A DNA stretch of 27,504 nt from Actinobacteria bacterium UBA5176 (GTDB taxonomy: Bacteria > Actinomycetota > UBA4738): NCBI GenBank assembly GCA_002413305.1, contig DHWS01000021.1:21159-48662 (forward strand). The letters are read 5' to 3'. The first letter of the stretch is position 1, and each line of letters opens with the position of its first letter. Positions 13,742 to 21,441 of this stretch are shown here, piece by piece. The notes beneath the pieces were generated by a model. That model searched no databases and was not told the origin of the DNA. It saw nothing but the letters and a program-made list of their open reading frames with translations. The position numbers and the translations under genes are program-made.

Positions 13742-14992
13742 CGGGTGGGGGCCTCCGTGGGCAGCCTCGGCGCCGCCCAGCGAACGCACCGGGAGGTCGT
13801 CGTCGCGCAGGAGGTCGGGGTCGGCGAGGCCGCCGGACCGGATCAGGGCGGCGGCCTGCAGGACGTCGGACCCCCGGTTCATCCCGACCACACTCTGCAC
13901 GCGGCCATCCTTGCGGTAGAAACCCAGGAAACTCCGGTCGTCCAGGCTTCCCCGGACCACGAAGTCGTCCCACTCGGTGTGGTGGCCCGCGTACTGGATG
14001 TTGTGGTCGTATTGGTCGCTCCAGAACCAGGGCACCTCGTCGAACGGCGCGCCCGCGCCGAGCATGGCCAGGGCCGCCGCCCGCCCCTGCTTGCGGGCGT
14101 TCTGCCAGTGTTCGACCCGCAGCCTGCGGCCGAACAGCGGATGGTCGAGGTTCGCGACGTCGCCGGCCGCGAAGATGCCCTCCTCGCTGGTCCGGAACCG
14201 AGCGTCGACCAGGATGCCGTTGTCGACCTGGAGGCCGGCCGCCACCGCCAGCTCGGTGGCCGGTTCGACCCCCAGTCCGACCACCGCGAAGTCGCACCCC
14301 AGCCGCTCGCCGCTCGCGGTGACGGCGCATTCGACTCTCCCGCTCCCTTCGAACGCCCGGAGGCGGTCGTTCGACACCAGCCGGACGCCATGGTCCCGGT
14401 GGATGCCGGCCAGGACCCGCCCTACCTCGGGCCCCAGGACGCGCTCCAGGGGAACCGCGCCGCCGTCGATGGCCGTGACCTCCACGCCCAGTCGCCGCAG
14501 CGAGGCGGCCACCTCCGAGCCGATGAACCCCATCCCGGCGACCACCGCCCGGCTCCCGGAGTCGGCGTCGGCCCGGATCGCCTCGCACTCCTCGACGGTC
14601 CGCAGGGCATGGACCCCGGGGAGGTCGAGACCCGGGATCGGGAAGCGTCGGTTGCGGGCACCCGTGGCCAGGAGGAGCCGCTCGAACGGGACCTCCTCGC
14701 CGTCGTGCATCGTGACCCGCCGGCGCCGGGGGTCGATCGCCGTGGCCCGCATCCCGAGCCGGAGCTCGATCCCCTCGTCCGCGTAGGACGCCTCCGGGTT
14801 GACCAGCGCCTCGTCGAACGGGGTTTCCCCGCGCAGGAGCGACTTCGAGAGGGGCGGCCGCTCGTAGGGGTGGCGGGGTTCGGCCCCGATCAGCGTGATC
14901 GGCCCGTCGAACCCTTCATGGCGAAGGGCGGCGGCCGCCGTCCCGCCGGTCAGGGCGGCTCCCACGATGACGATGGGGTCGCCGGTGGTCAT
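13739..14992 (-). CDS. FAD/NAD(P)-dependent ferredoxin-reductase-like oxidoreductase
   Basis: A pyridine-nucleotide-disulphide-type flavoprotein of 417 aa. The FAD site is IVIVGAALTGGTAAAALRHEGF at residues 7-28 (given here as family evidence; third Gly of GxGxxG is Ala). The NAD site is VAGMGFIGSEVAASLRRLG near 147-165. The second FAD motif is GIFAAGDVANLDHPLFG, followed by the reductase signature VEHWQNARKQGRAAA. There is no CxxxxC redox disulphide, so it belongs to the ferredoxin/rubredoxin/putidaredoxin reductase and AIF-like group. It would pass electrons from NAD(P)H to an Fe-S protein. ATG 14992 overlaps the TGA of the USP-Rieske gene (ATGA), making that Rieske domain a natural partner. 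The frame runs 38 codons further upstream, but inside the previous gene. Confidence 0.92.
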   Translation of the reverse strand: MTTGDPIVIVGAALTGGTAAAALRHEGFDGPITLIGAEPRHPYERPPLSKSLLRGETPFDEALVNPEASYADEGIELRLGMRATAIDPRRRRVTMHDGEEVPFERLLLATGARNRRFPIPGLDLPGVHALRTVEECEAIRADADSGSRAVVAGMGFIGSEVAASLRRLGVEVTAIDGGAVPLERVLGPEVGRVLAGIHRDHGVRLVSNDRLRAFEGSGRVECAVTASGERLGCDFAVVGLGVEPATELAVAAGLQVDNGILVDARFRTSEEGIFAAGDVANLDHPLFGRRLRVEHWQNARKQGRAAALAMLGAGAPFDEVPWFWSDQYDHNIQYAGHHTEWDDFVVRGSLDDRSFLGFYRKDGRVQSVVGMNRGSDVLQAAALIRSGGLADPDLLRDDDLPVRSLGGAEAAHGGPHP

Positions 14993-16032
14993 CCCACGTC
15001 CTGGGGGGCCAGGTCCTTCTCGGCCGGCCCCTGGAGGACCACGCCGTTCGAGTCGTACCGCGAACCGTGGCATGGGCAATCCCAGGTTCGCTCGGCGTCG
15101 TTCCAATCGACCGTGCAGCCCATATGGGTGCAGCGGGGGGAGACCGCGTGCACGCGTCCCTCCTCGTCCCGGAACACCGCCAGCCGCCTCCCGCCCACGT
15201 CGACCACCCCGCCGTGGCCGGGCTCGATATCGTCAAGCGTCCGGCCGGTGGTCTTGACGATCAGCACGTCGGCCGGTCCCCGGTGGGCGACCTCGTTCGG
15301 CACCGAACCGAGGAAGTAGCGGCGCGCGCCCGACATCCCCCGGTTCCCCACGATCACCAGGTCGATATCCTCGGTCTCGGCGATCGCGCAGATCTGATCG
15401 GCGGGATCGCCCTGGACTACGCGGGGTTCGAGGTTGATGCGAACCGGCCCGCCGCCGGCTACCTCCTCCAGGACGATGGCCCCCACGATCGGATCGCCCA
15501 CGTACACGAGATAGACGGTGCCCCGGAGCACCACCGCCAGCTCGAAGGCCAGCCGGACGGCCTCCGCCGCGGTCGGGGAGCCGTCGGTGCCGACCAGGAT
15601 CTTCTTCCAGCCCCGGTCCGGCCTCCGGCCGGAGCGTGCCTTGTGGGTGGTATCGATGATCAGCACGTCGCACAGAGCCGCGTGGGCGATGCGGTCCGGC
15701 ACGCTGGCCAGCTTGAACCGGGCTGCATCGCCCATGCCCTTGTTCCCCACGACGATCAGGTCAGCCTCATGTCGCTCCGCGGCGGCGAGGATGGCCTCGG
15801 TGGGGTCCGCGGTGGTGAGCTCGGCGACGGCTTCGACGCCCTGCCGCTCGGCCGCCCTGCGAGCGCGTTCGACGAATCCCTCGGCCATCTGACGGGTGAT
15901 CCTGGGCGGTCCGAACGCCGACACGCTGACCAGCCTTCCGCGCGTCCGCTTCACCAGGCGGATCGCGGCGTCCCGGGCGGCGGTGGCCGTGATGGAGCCG
16001 TCGGTGCCGACGACCACGGTCTTGTATGCCAC
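14989..16032 (-). CDS. tandem universal-stress-protein domains fused to a Rieske [2Fe-2S] domain
   Basis: A protein of 347 aa with three modules. USP1 is 1-130 and starts KTVVVGTDGS. It has GNKGMG near 96, but the second nucleotide motif reads LASV instead of LGSV. USP2 is about 142-245, starts KILVGTDGSPTAAEAV and has GNRGMSGARRYFLGSV intact. The Rieske domain is about 247-347, with CTHMGC (Cys301, His303, Cys306) and CPCHGSRYDSNG (Cys319, Cys321, His322). Cys301/His303/Cys319/His322 would hold the cluster. Cys306-Cys321 would form the disulphide of high-potential bc1/b6f-type Rieske proteins. There is no signal peptide or membrane helix, so it is cytosolic. The start is GTG 16032, 7 bp after the cupredoxin stop. 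The USP domains could bind ATP and tune electron transfer; this is inference. I do not recall a characterised protein with this architecture. Confidence 0.93.
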   Translation of the reverse strand: MAYKTVVVGTDGSITATAARDAAIRLVKRTRGRLVSVSAFGPPRITRQMAEGFVERARRAAERQGVEAVAELTTADPTEAILAAAERHEADLIVVGNKGMGDAARFKLASVPDRIAHAALCDVLIIDTTHKARSGRRPDRGWKKILVGTDGSPTAAEAVRLAFELAVVLRGTVYLVYVGDPIVGAIVLEEVAGGGPVRINLEPRVVQGDPADQICAIAETEDIDLVIVGNRGMSGARRYFLGSVPNEVAHRGPADVLIVKTTGRTLDDIEPGHGGVVDVGGRRLAVFRDEEGRVHAVSPRCTHMGCTVDWNDAERTWDCPCHGSRYDSNGVVLQGPAEKDLAPQDVG

Positions 16033-16039
16033 GGCGGCG

Positions 16040-16831
16040 CTAGGGGACCGTGAGGGTCCCGGTCATGGAGGTTGGGTGCACGTCGCAGCGGAAGAAGTAC
16101 GACCCGGCCTGCAGCGCCGGCACGTGGTAGACCACCGCCTTCGGCCCGGTGACGAGGTCACCGCGGAACAGGACCGTACCCGCCGATCGGTCCGTGTAGA
16201 TCGCCACGTTGTGGGCCGTGCCGCCGTCCTCGTTGTCGAACCCGATGGTGAACGCCGTGGACGCGGGCGCGGTGAGCGAGCTGGTGTCGAAGGCGACGTT
16301 CTTCGCCGTGATCTGAATGGTCGTCTTCGGCAGCTTCGAACCCGCCGCCGCCGCGCTCTGGCCGAGGGTCGGCTTGAGGACCATGAGGTACACGATGGCC
16401 AGGAGGCCGACGAACCCGATGATCGCCACCGTCATCGGCCGCCCGGAGCCCAGGACGCCGTCGAACTGCTCGCGGGTGACGGCCTCCGAGCCGCCGGCGA
16501 TCGCCCGGGAGATGAACCGGATCCGCTTGTAGTACGGGGAAGCGATCGCGTACATGGCGAGGGTGACCACGACCAGGATGCCGATGGCCCCCCAGATCCA
16601 CGTCTGGTTCCACAGGTGCCCAAGGAAGGCGGCCGTGATGCCACCGGCCAACAGGATCGCGAACGAGATGTAGAAGGCCCGGATGGACGCCACCGAGAGG
16701 GCCATCAGGTCGTTGACCTTGACAGGGTCGCGTTCGGTCCGAAGACGGAACAGGACCGCGATGGAGACCCCGTGGGCGGCGAGGAAGCCCAGCACGCCAA
16801 CGATATGGACGAACACCATCCATTGATACAT
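16040..16831 (-). CDS. four-TM membrane protein with C-terminal cupredoxin domain
   Basis: A 263-aa protein. Hydrophobic segments at about 4-25, 52-70, 79-97 and 134-152 form an N-terminal DUF2269/CopD-like bundle. Residues 170-263 are a plastocyanin-like domain with all type-1 copper ligands: His207 (TAHNVAIY), Cys249, His252 (FRCDVHP) and Met256 (SMTG). With four helices and the short N-terminus outside, the cupredoxin should face the outer side. It probably shuttles electrons or binds copper. A His-rich pattern in the helices (His9, His20, His72) could bind haem. The ATG at 16831 was preferred to the TTG at 16840 because TACCAT ends 8 nt before it. It heads a run of genes 7, -4 and 12 bp apart leading to the Rieske, reductase and kinase genes. 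Confidence 0.88.
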   Translation of the reverse strand: MYQWMVFVHIVGVLGFLAAHGVSIAVLFRLRTERDPVKVNDLMALSVASIRAFYISFAILLAGGITAAFLGHLWNQTWIWGAIGILVVVTLAMYAIASPYYKRIRFISRAIAGGSEAVTREQFDGVLGSGRPMTVAIIGFVGLLAIVYLMVLKPTLGQSAAAAGSKLPKTTIQITAKNVAFDTSSLTAPASTAFTIGFDNEDGGTAHNVAIYTDRSAGTVLFRGDLVTGPKAVVYHVPALQAGSYFFRCDVHPTSMTGTLTVP

Positions 16832-16839
16832 GGGGCCCA

Positions 16840-16845
16840 ATGGTA
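16840..16845 (-). promoter_or_regulatory. -10 hexamer TACCAT for the cupredoxin-Rieske-reductase operon
   Basis: On the minus strand TACCAT is followed by 8 nt and ATG 16831. It lies in the 61-bp gap after the uppP stop. No strong -35 is seen. Confidence 0.45.
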
Positions 16846-16892
16846 CGGGGGCCGCCCGCCGGTGGCACGCGGTCGTTGGTCGGGGGGCGGGC

Positions 16893-17786
16893 TCAGAAGG
16901 CCGCGAACCGGACGACCATGGCCGCGCCGAACACCAGGCAGTAGATGGCGAACGGGGTCAGCGTCCGGGTCTGGAAGTAGCGGATCAGGAACTTCACCGA
17001 CAGGTACGCCGCGGCCCCGGCCACCACCCCGCCCACGATGGCCTGGGCCCGGATGCTGTGCCACTTCGGATCCAGGAGGTCGGGGATCTTGTACACGCCC
17101 GCCGCGAGGATGATGGGCGTGGCCAGCAGGAAGGAGAACCTGGCGGCGTCCTCGTGGTTCAGCCCCCGGACCAGTCCGGCCACCATCGTGATGCCGGACC
17201 GGCTGATGCCGGCCAGGAGCGCGGCGACCTGTGCGACGCCGACGAGGCCGGCCTCCTTGTACTCGAGGGTCTCCAGCCGGCGGACGTCGGTGCCCGCCTT
17301 GGTGCCGTGGCGGACGGCGACCTCCCGGACCTCGGCCCGGCGCCGGTAGCGTTCGCCGGCCAGGAGGATCACCCCATTGACCATGAGGAAGATCGAGGCC
17401 GCCAGCGGCTTGGCGAAGACCACCCGGAAGGCGTGTTCGAGCAGGACGCCCGTGATGCCCGCGGGGATCGTGGCCACCACCAGGAGCCAGGCGAGGCGTT
17501 CGTCGCTGGTCTCGACCTTCCGCGTGCGGATCGAACGGAAGAACGCGGCGATGATCCGCTTCCACTCATTCCTGAAGAAGATCAGCAATGCGATGGCCGT
17601 CCCCACGTGCAGCGTGACCAGGAAGGCCAGGAAGAACGATTCGGGCTGCGACTGCGCGTGCGCCAGGCCGTGCCACCCGGGGATCAGCGAGGGGATGATC
17701 ACGGAATGCCCCAGGCTGGAGATGGGGAACAGCTCGGTCACGCCCTGCAGCAGGCCCATGACGATGGCCTGGAACCATGTGAGCAC
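16893..17786 (-). CDS. uppP: undecaprenyl-diphosphate phosphatase (UppP/BacA)
   Basis: An integral membrane phosphatase that recycles undecaprenyl pyrophosphate to undecaprenyl phosphate, the lipid carrier of peptidoglycan synthesis; overexpression of the family gives bacitracin resistance. The first conserved motif is QGVTELFPISSLGH (14-27), with the catalytic Glu and Ser/His. The second is LLAGISRSGITMVAGL, with the key SRSG arginine. About eight membrane segments and 297 aa fit the family. The region 140-195 carries a charged cytosolic loop (RRRAEVREVAVRHGTKAG) that is longer than in E. coli. GTG 17786 was chosen because GGAGG lies 7 nt upstream. Its own promoter is visible. Confidence 0.97.
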   Translation of the reverse strand: MLTWFQAIVMGLLQGVTELFPISSLGHSVIIPSLIPGWHGLAHAQSQPESFFLAFLVTLHVGTAIALLIFFRNEWKRIIAAFFRSIRTRKVETSDERLAWLLVVATIPAGITGVLLEHAFRVVFAKPLAASIFLMVNGVILLAGERYRRRAEVREVAVRHGTKAGTDVRRLETLEYKEAGLVGVAQVAALLAGISRSGITMVAGLVRGLNHEDAARFSFLLATPIILAAGVYKIPDLLDPKWHSIRAQAIVGGVVAGAAAYLSVKFLIRYFQTRTLTPFAIYCLVFGAAMVVRFAAF

Positions 17787-17831
17787 GAAGAAGCCTCCCG
17801 AAGCCGATGGCGTGGACGCGGCGCGAGCCCG

Positions 17832-17860
17832 AACCTACCAAGAGGTCACGCTCGGGACAA
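17832..17860 (-). promoter_or_regulatory. promoter of uppP
   Basis: On the minus strand -35 TTGTCC (17860-17855), a 17-bp spacer, and -10 TAGGTT (17837-17832). The expected leader is about 40 nt and contains the Shine-Dalgarno sequence GGAGG. Confidence 0.5.
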
Positions 17861-17872
17861 CAACCTGTAACG

Positions 17873-17905
17873 CGTCTCCGTACGGATCCCGGCAGGGTGG
17901 AGACG
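17873..17905 (-). terminator. possible hairpin after the Nudix gene
   Basis: CGTCTCC (17873-17879) and GGAGACG (17899-17905) are perfect 7-bp complements with a 19-nt loop, 6 bp past the Nudix stop. There is no U-tract after it on the minus strand, so it is at best a weak or Rho-aided terminator. Confidence 0.3.
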
Positions 17906-17911
17906 GACTGC

Positions 17912-18355
17912 CTATGGGGCCTCATGACGGTCGAGCAGGTCGCTCTCGGAGGGACCGATGGTGGACAGCCGCTCGAGGATGTGGCGGTCGTGGTCGTAGG
18001 ACAGGAGATCGAGCGCCTCGTCCGGGGACAGCCAGCGGAGCTCGTCGACCTCGGCGTTCGGCCGGAAGGCCCCGTCCAACGGGACCATCTCCCAGTAGCG
18101 GACCACCTTGCGTCGTCCCTTTCGGTCCGAGTACGAGCTGTCGCCCAGGTATCGGCCCAGGCGGCATCGCATGCCGGTCTCCTCTTCGACCTCGCGGAGG
18201 GCACCGTCGGCATGGTTCTCGTCGGGGAGCAGCTTGCCCTTGGGCAGGCTCCAGTCGTCGTAGCGGGGGCGGTGGACCAGCGCGATCTCGACGGTCCCGC
18301 CCGGTCCCGGCCGCCACACGGCCCCCCCGGCCGCCTGTACGGTCTCCTGGCTCAT
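17912..18355 (-). CDS. Nudix hydrolase (MutT/Ap4A-type)
   Basis: A soluble pyrophosphohydrolase of 147 aa. The Nudix box is complete: Gly40, five residues, Glu46, seven residues, then REVEEETGM (Arg54, Glu55, Glu58, Glu59, Gly61). The opening AAGGAVWRPGPGGTVEIALVH and DWSLPKGK resemble the actinobacterial MutT1-like group and diadenosine-polyphosphate hydrolases. In mycobacterial MutT1 the Nudix domain is fused to a histidine phosphatase; here a SixA-type phosphatase gene is nearby but separate. The substrate (8-oxo-dGTP, Ap4A or a polyphosphate) cannot be decided from sequence. ATG 18355 has TATCGT 6 nt upstream. It is divergent from the CYTH-CHAD gene. Confidence 0.93.
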   Translation of the reverse strand: MSQETVQAAGGAVWRPGPGGTVEIALVHRPRYDDWSLPKGKLLPDENHADGALREVEEETGMRCRLGRYLGDSSYSDRKGRRKVVRYWEMVPLDGAFRPNAEVDELRWLSPDEALDLLSYDHDRHILERLSTIGPSESDLLDRHEAP

Positions 18356-18361
18356 CCCGCG

Positions 18362-18367
18362 ACGATA
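18362..18367 (-). promoter_or_regulatory. -10 hexamer TATCGT for the Nudix gene
   Basis: On the minus strand TATCGT is followed by 6 nt and ATG 18355, the leaderless spacing. It shares a 76-bp divergent region with the CYTH-CHAD promoter. Confidence 0.5.
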
Positions 18368-18418
18368 CCCGGCCGGTGAGGGGTGGCATCCGGGCCGCGC
18401 CCCCCACGTGAACCGAAC

Positions 18419-18424
18419 TATCCT
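18419..18424 (+). promoter_or_regulatory. -10 hexamer TATCCT for the CYTH-CHAD gene
   Basis: TATCCT is followed by 7 nt (tcccggt) and ATG 18432. The same TATCCTTCCCG word precedes the histidine-phosphatase GTG at 12207. Confidence 0.5.
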
Positions 18425-18431
18425 TCCCGGT

Positions 18432-20192
18432 ATGGCGCCGCGACGTTCTTCCCTTGCCGGCGCTGGGGATCCGCCCGGACCGGCCGGCGTCGAGCGCGAA
18501 TGGCAATTCGATGCCGTCCACCTCGCCCCCATGCAGCGATGGCTGGGACGGCTCGAGGGCGGTCCGATCCACCTGGTGCCCGGCAGGACGCGCAGCCACG
18601 TCGACGTGTACTACGACACCGCCGATCTTCGGATCCACCGGGCCGGACGGACGCTTCGGATCCGGCGAACGGGACGGAATGCCGAAGCCACCCTGAAGGC
18701 GCGGGGAGGGCAGGACGAAGGGCTTCGGCAACGCGCCGAGCTGACCGAGGCCCTCGCCGTTCCCGACCCGACGGCGTTGATCCAGAGCGACGGGGAGGTC
18801 GGGAGGCGGGTTCGCGACATCGCCGGCCGCCGGCCGCTCCGGCGGCTGTTCGAGGTTCGGACCCACCGTCAGGTCTACCTCTTGCAGCTCGAGGGGACCC
18901 AGACCGGGGAGGTCGCCATGGACCGCACCGTGATCGGCTTGGACGGCGTGACCGAGCCCGCCCGGCTCCGGCGGGTGGAGGTCGAGGTCGGCGATCCCTC
19001 GCGGCCCGAGATCCAGGGGTTCGTCGACCGGATGCGGCGTGAGTGCGGCCTTCAGCCTGCCGGACTGTCGAAGTACGAAGCCGGGTTCCTGGCGTGCGGG
19101 CTCGAGGTTCCGGCGCCGCGGGACCTGGGCCCGACCACGGTCGACCCGGAGGGTTCCGTCGGTGCGCTGGTCTTCGCGGTGCTCCGCCGGCACTTCGCGG
19201 ACGCGCTCGCGCACGAACCGGGTACCCGCCTCGGCGACGACCCTGAGGAACTCCACGACATGCGGGTGGCCGTACGGCGCCTCCGCGCGCTCATGGGCAT
19301 CTTCTCGGACGTCGTCCCCGTCCGGAGGGTGCGCCTGCAGGACGAGCTGCGCTGGCTGGCCGGGCTGCTCGGCGCGGTGCGGGACCTGGACGTGCAGATC
19401 GAACAGACACGGCGATGGGACGCCGAACGCGAGCCGGGGGACTTCGGCGCGCTGGGTGCGCTCGTGGCGATCCTGGAACAGCGGCGGGTCCTGGCTCGCC
19501 GGGAGCTGATCGAGGGCCTGGACTCCCGCCGGTACGACCGGCTGGTGGAGGGGTTCGCCTCGTTACTGCGGCGCGGCCCCCTCCGGCGGGTCCCCGCATC
19601 GGTCGCACCGGCCCTGGCGGCCGTCCCGGATGTGGTCCGTGCGAGGTACCGCGAGGTCCGCGAGGGCGGACGCAGCCTGGAGCCCGGGTCGCCGCCGCCG
19701 GCCTTCCACAAGCTGCGGATCCGGTGCAAGAAGCTCCGCTACGCGCTGGAGGCCGTGACCGATCTCTACGGGCAGCCGGCCCGCGACGTCATCCGCCGGT
19801 TGGTCGTCCTGCAGGACGTGCTCGGGGAACACCAGGATGCTCAGGTGGCGATCGAGCGGCTCCGGACACTGGCCTCGACCCCGGACCTGGCGCTCCCGCC
19901 CGAAGCCGTCTTCGCCATGGGGGAGATGGCCGAGTGGTACGCGCACCACGCCGTCGAGCTCCGCAGGTCCTTCGGGAAGCCGTTCGGACGGCTGCCGAAG
20001 CGCTGGAAACGGCTTCGCACGGCCATGGCCGCCCGCTCGCACGCCGCCGCGGCCTCCCGGCAGGTGGTCCCCCGGGTTCGACTCGCTCCCGTCCCGCCTC
20101 CGGTGGTCCCCGAGGTTTCGGACGGCAGCTCCGCGGCGCCGGTTGAGCCGGCGACCATCCCGGCGGCCGAACCACCCGTCCCCGGGAGCTGA
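18432..20192 (+). CDS. CYTH-CHAD domain protein (polyphosphate-binding, triphosphate-tunnel family)
   Basis: A 586-aa two-domain protein. The CYTH domain (about 20-225) has YYDT, RTLRIRRTG, TLKARGG, RRVEVEV and a late SKYEAGF. The signature ExExK reads EREWQ (21-25), with Gln replacing Lys. The CHAD domain (about 240-530) has its two hallmark helices, LHDMRVAVRRLRAL (His275) and FHKLRIRCKKLRYALEAV (His426), rich in Arg/Lys for polyanion binding. CHAD domains are known to bind inorganic polyphosphate; CYTH enzymes act on tri- or polyphosphates or cyclise ATP. Residues 535-586 are a Pro/Ala/Val-rich tail. ATG 18432 was chosen from the -10 spacing; a GTG at 18408 in frame is the alternative. SixA follows after 9 bp. 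Confidence 0.93.
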   Translation: MAPRRSSLAGAGDPPGPAGVEREWQFDAVHLAPMQRWLGRLEGGPIHLVPGRTRSHVDVYYDTADLRIHRAGRTLRIRRTGRNAEATLKARGGQDEGLRQRAELTEALAVPDPTALIQSDGEVGRRVRDIAGRRPLRRLFEVRTHRQVYLLQLEGTQTGEVAMDRTVIGLDGVTEPARLRRVEVEVGDPSRPEIQGFVDRMRRECGLQPAGLSKYEAGFLACGLEVPAPRDLGPTTVDPEGSVGALVFAVLRRHFADALAHEPGTRLGDDPEELHDMRVAVRRLRALMGIFSDVVPVRRVRLQDELRWLAGLLGAVRDLDVQIEQTRRWDAEREPGDFGALGALVAILEQRRVLARRELIEGLDSRRYDRLVEGFASLLRRGPLRRVPASVAPALAAVPDVVRARYREVREGGRSLEPGSPPPAFHKLRIRCKKLRYALEAVTDLYGQPARDVIRRLVVLQDVLGEHQDAQVAIERLRTLASTPDLALPPEAVFAMGEMAEWYAHHAVELRRSFGKPFGRLPKRWKRLRTAMAARSHAAAASRQVVPRVRLAPVPPPVVPEVSDGSSAAPVEPATIPAAEPPVPGS

Positions 20193-20201
20193 CCGGGCAG
20201 C

Positions 20202-20705
20202 ATGGACCTGTACCTCGTTCGCCACGGGATCGCCTTCGACCAGGACGCCGAACGATGGCCGGACGACAGCCGCCGGCCCCTGAGCCCCGAGGGGGAGGAG
20301 CGGTTCCGGCAGGCCGCTCGCGGCCTGGGCACGCTCGTACCTTCGGTCGACGTGCACCTGGCCAGCACGTTCGTTCGCGCTTGGCAGACCGCCAAGCTCT
20401 TGACCGAAGAGGCCGGGTGGCCGAAGCCCGAGCCGGCCCGGGAGCTCGAGTCGGGCACCGATCCGAAGCGGATGCTGGCCTTGCTGGCGAAGGTGACGAC
20501 CGGCGGGTCCGTCGCCATGGTCGGTCACGAGCCGGACCTCAGCGAGTTCGTTTCCTATCTGCTGACGGGCTCGATGAGCAAGGTGTTGGTCGAGATGAAG
20601 AAGGGATCGGTGGCGTGCCTCGGTCTGGACGGCAGAACGGCGCCGGGGTCAGCTTCCCTCCGCTGGCTTCTCACGCCCAAGGCGCTCCGAGGCCTGGGCG
20701 ACTGA
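20202..20705 (+). CDS. sixA: SixA-type phosphohistidine phosphatase (histidine phosphatase family)
   Basis: A small cytosolic phosphatase of 167 aa. The catalytic LVRHG gives Arg7/His8. Arg59 is in TFVRAWQTAKLL, Glu81 in RELESG, and the second histidine is His109 in VGHEPDLSEF. The size and GHEPDL motif match SixA, which removes phosphate from HPt histidines in E. coli. In actinobacteria such proteins sit with CHAD and polyphosphate genes, so a polyphosphate or nucleotide substrate is possible. ATG 20202 has GGGAG upstream and lies 9 bp after the CYTH-CHAD stop, so the two form an operon. Its last 57 bp overlap the end of the convergent TMK-like gene. Confidence 0.9.
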   Translation: MDLYLVRHGIAFDQDAERWPDDSRRPLSPEGEERFRQAARGLGTLVPSVDVHLASTFVRAWQTAKLLTEEAGWPKPEPARELESGTDPKRMLALLAKVTTGGSVAMVGHEPDLSEFVSYLLTGSMSKVLVEMKKGSVACLGLDGRTAPGSASLRWLLTPKALRGLGD

Positions 20706-21428
20706 CGGCTGCGCGATCGGGACCGCGCCTTCGTCCGAGCCCATGGTCCGAACCACGCCCTGGATGATCTGGCGCATCGAACGGAACGTGTCTGCGATCG
20801 AACCGCGGGCGTCCACCACCTGGAAGCCGTACCGGCCGGCCAGCTGGCGGAACTCGGCCAGCAGCATCTCCTGGTAGCGCACGAAGTTGTGGTACAGGTC
20901 CTGGCCGCGCAGATAGTCCTGTCCCGACTCCCAATAGTCGAACCCCGAGCTTCGAAGGATGCGGCTGAGCAGGTTCTGCACGTCCACGTCGAGGTAGATC
21001 ACGCAGTCGGGCACCACCGCGAACGCGTAGAGGTTCTCCAGCCAGTCCAGCTCGACGCCACGGACGACGGCCCGGGCGATCAGGGAGAACACGTACCGGT
21101 CGGCGATGACCACCATCCCGGCCCGGAGGGCGGGCAGGATCTGCCGCTCCAGCCTGTCCCAGAAGTCGGTCGCGTAGAATAGGTTCAGGGTGATCGGGTC
21201 GAGCGTGTGGCCTTCCTTCGCCCGTTCGATCCCGGGTCCGGCCAGGTCGGAGCGGCGCAGGCCGGTGTCCAGCACCGCGTAGCCCTGGTCCTCGAGCCAC
21301 TCCTTCAGCAGGCGGACCTGCGTCGAACGCCCCACCCCGTCGGTCGATTCGACCACCACCAGCCGGCCGGGGACGGCGACGTCCTCGACGCCGGGAGGGC
21401 GGATCCCCATGAACCGGAGCTCGGTCAC
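20649..21428 (-). CDS. thymidylate-kinase-like P-loop protein with degenerate Walker A
   Basis: A 259-aa protein of the TMK/nucleoside-monophosphate-kinase fold. The P-loop reads ESTDGVGRSTQ (27-37), where the paralogue next door has EGVDGSGKSTQ. The first glycine is Ser28 and the essential lysine is Arg34. The DRY motif (ADRYVFSLIARAVVRG) and IYLDVDVQNLLSRI are kept. A substrate-lid-like Arg region (RRSDLAGPGIERAKEG) is visible. It could be an inactive partner, a regulator or a kinase tolerant of Arg. The start is GTG 21428, 13 bp after the upstream kinase stop, with AGGAG before it. It is the last gene of the ppx operon; its end overlaps sixA by 57 bp. Confidence 0.85.
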   Translation of the reverse strand: MTELRFMGIRPPGVEDVAVPGRLVVVESTDGVGRSTQVRLLKEWLEDQGYAVLDTGLRRSDLAGPGIERAKEGHTLDPITLNLFYATDFWDRLERQILPALRAGMVVIADRYVFSLIARAVVRGVELDWLENLYAFAVVPDCVIYLDVDVQNLLSRILRSSGFDYWESGQDYLRGQDLYHNFVRYQEMLLAEFRQLAGRYGFQVVDARGSIADTFRSMRQIIQGVVRTMGSDEGAVPIAQPSVAQASERLGREKPAEGS

Positions 21429-21441
21429 CCCTTCGCACTCC

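Noticed and set aside
13010..15319. A 769-codon plus-strand open frame opposite the kinase, reductase and Rieske genes
   Set aside because: It spans three well-supported minus-strand genes, is rich in Asp/Gly/His/Pro/Arg repeats and has no domain. Long antisense frames are expected where third positions are G/C-rich.
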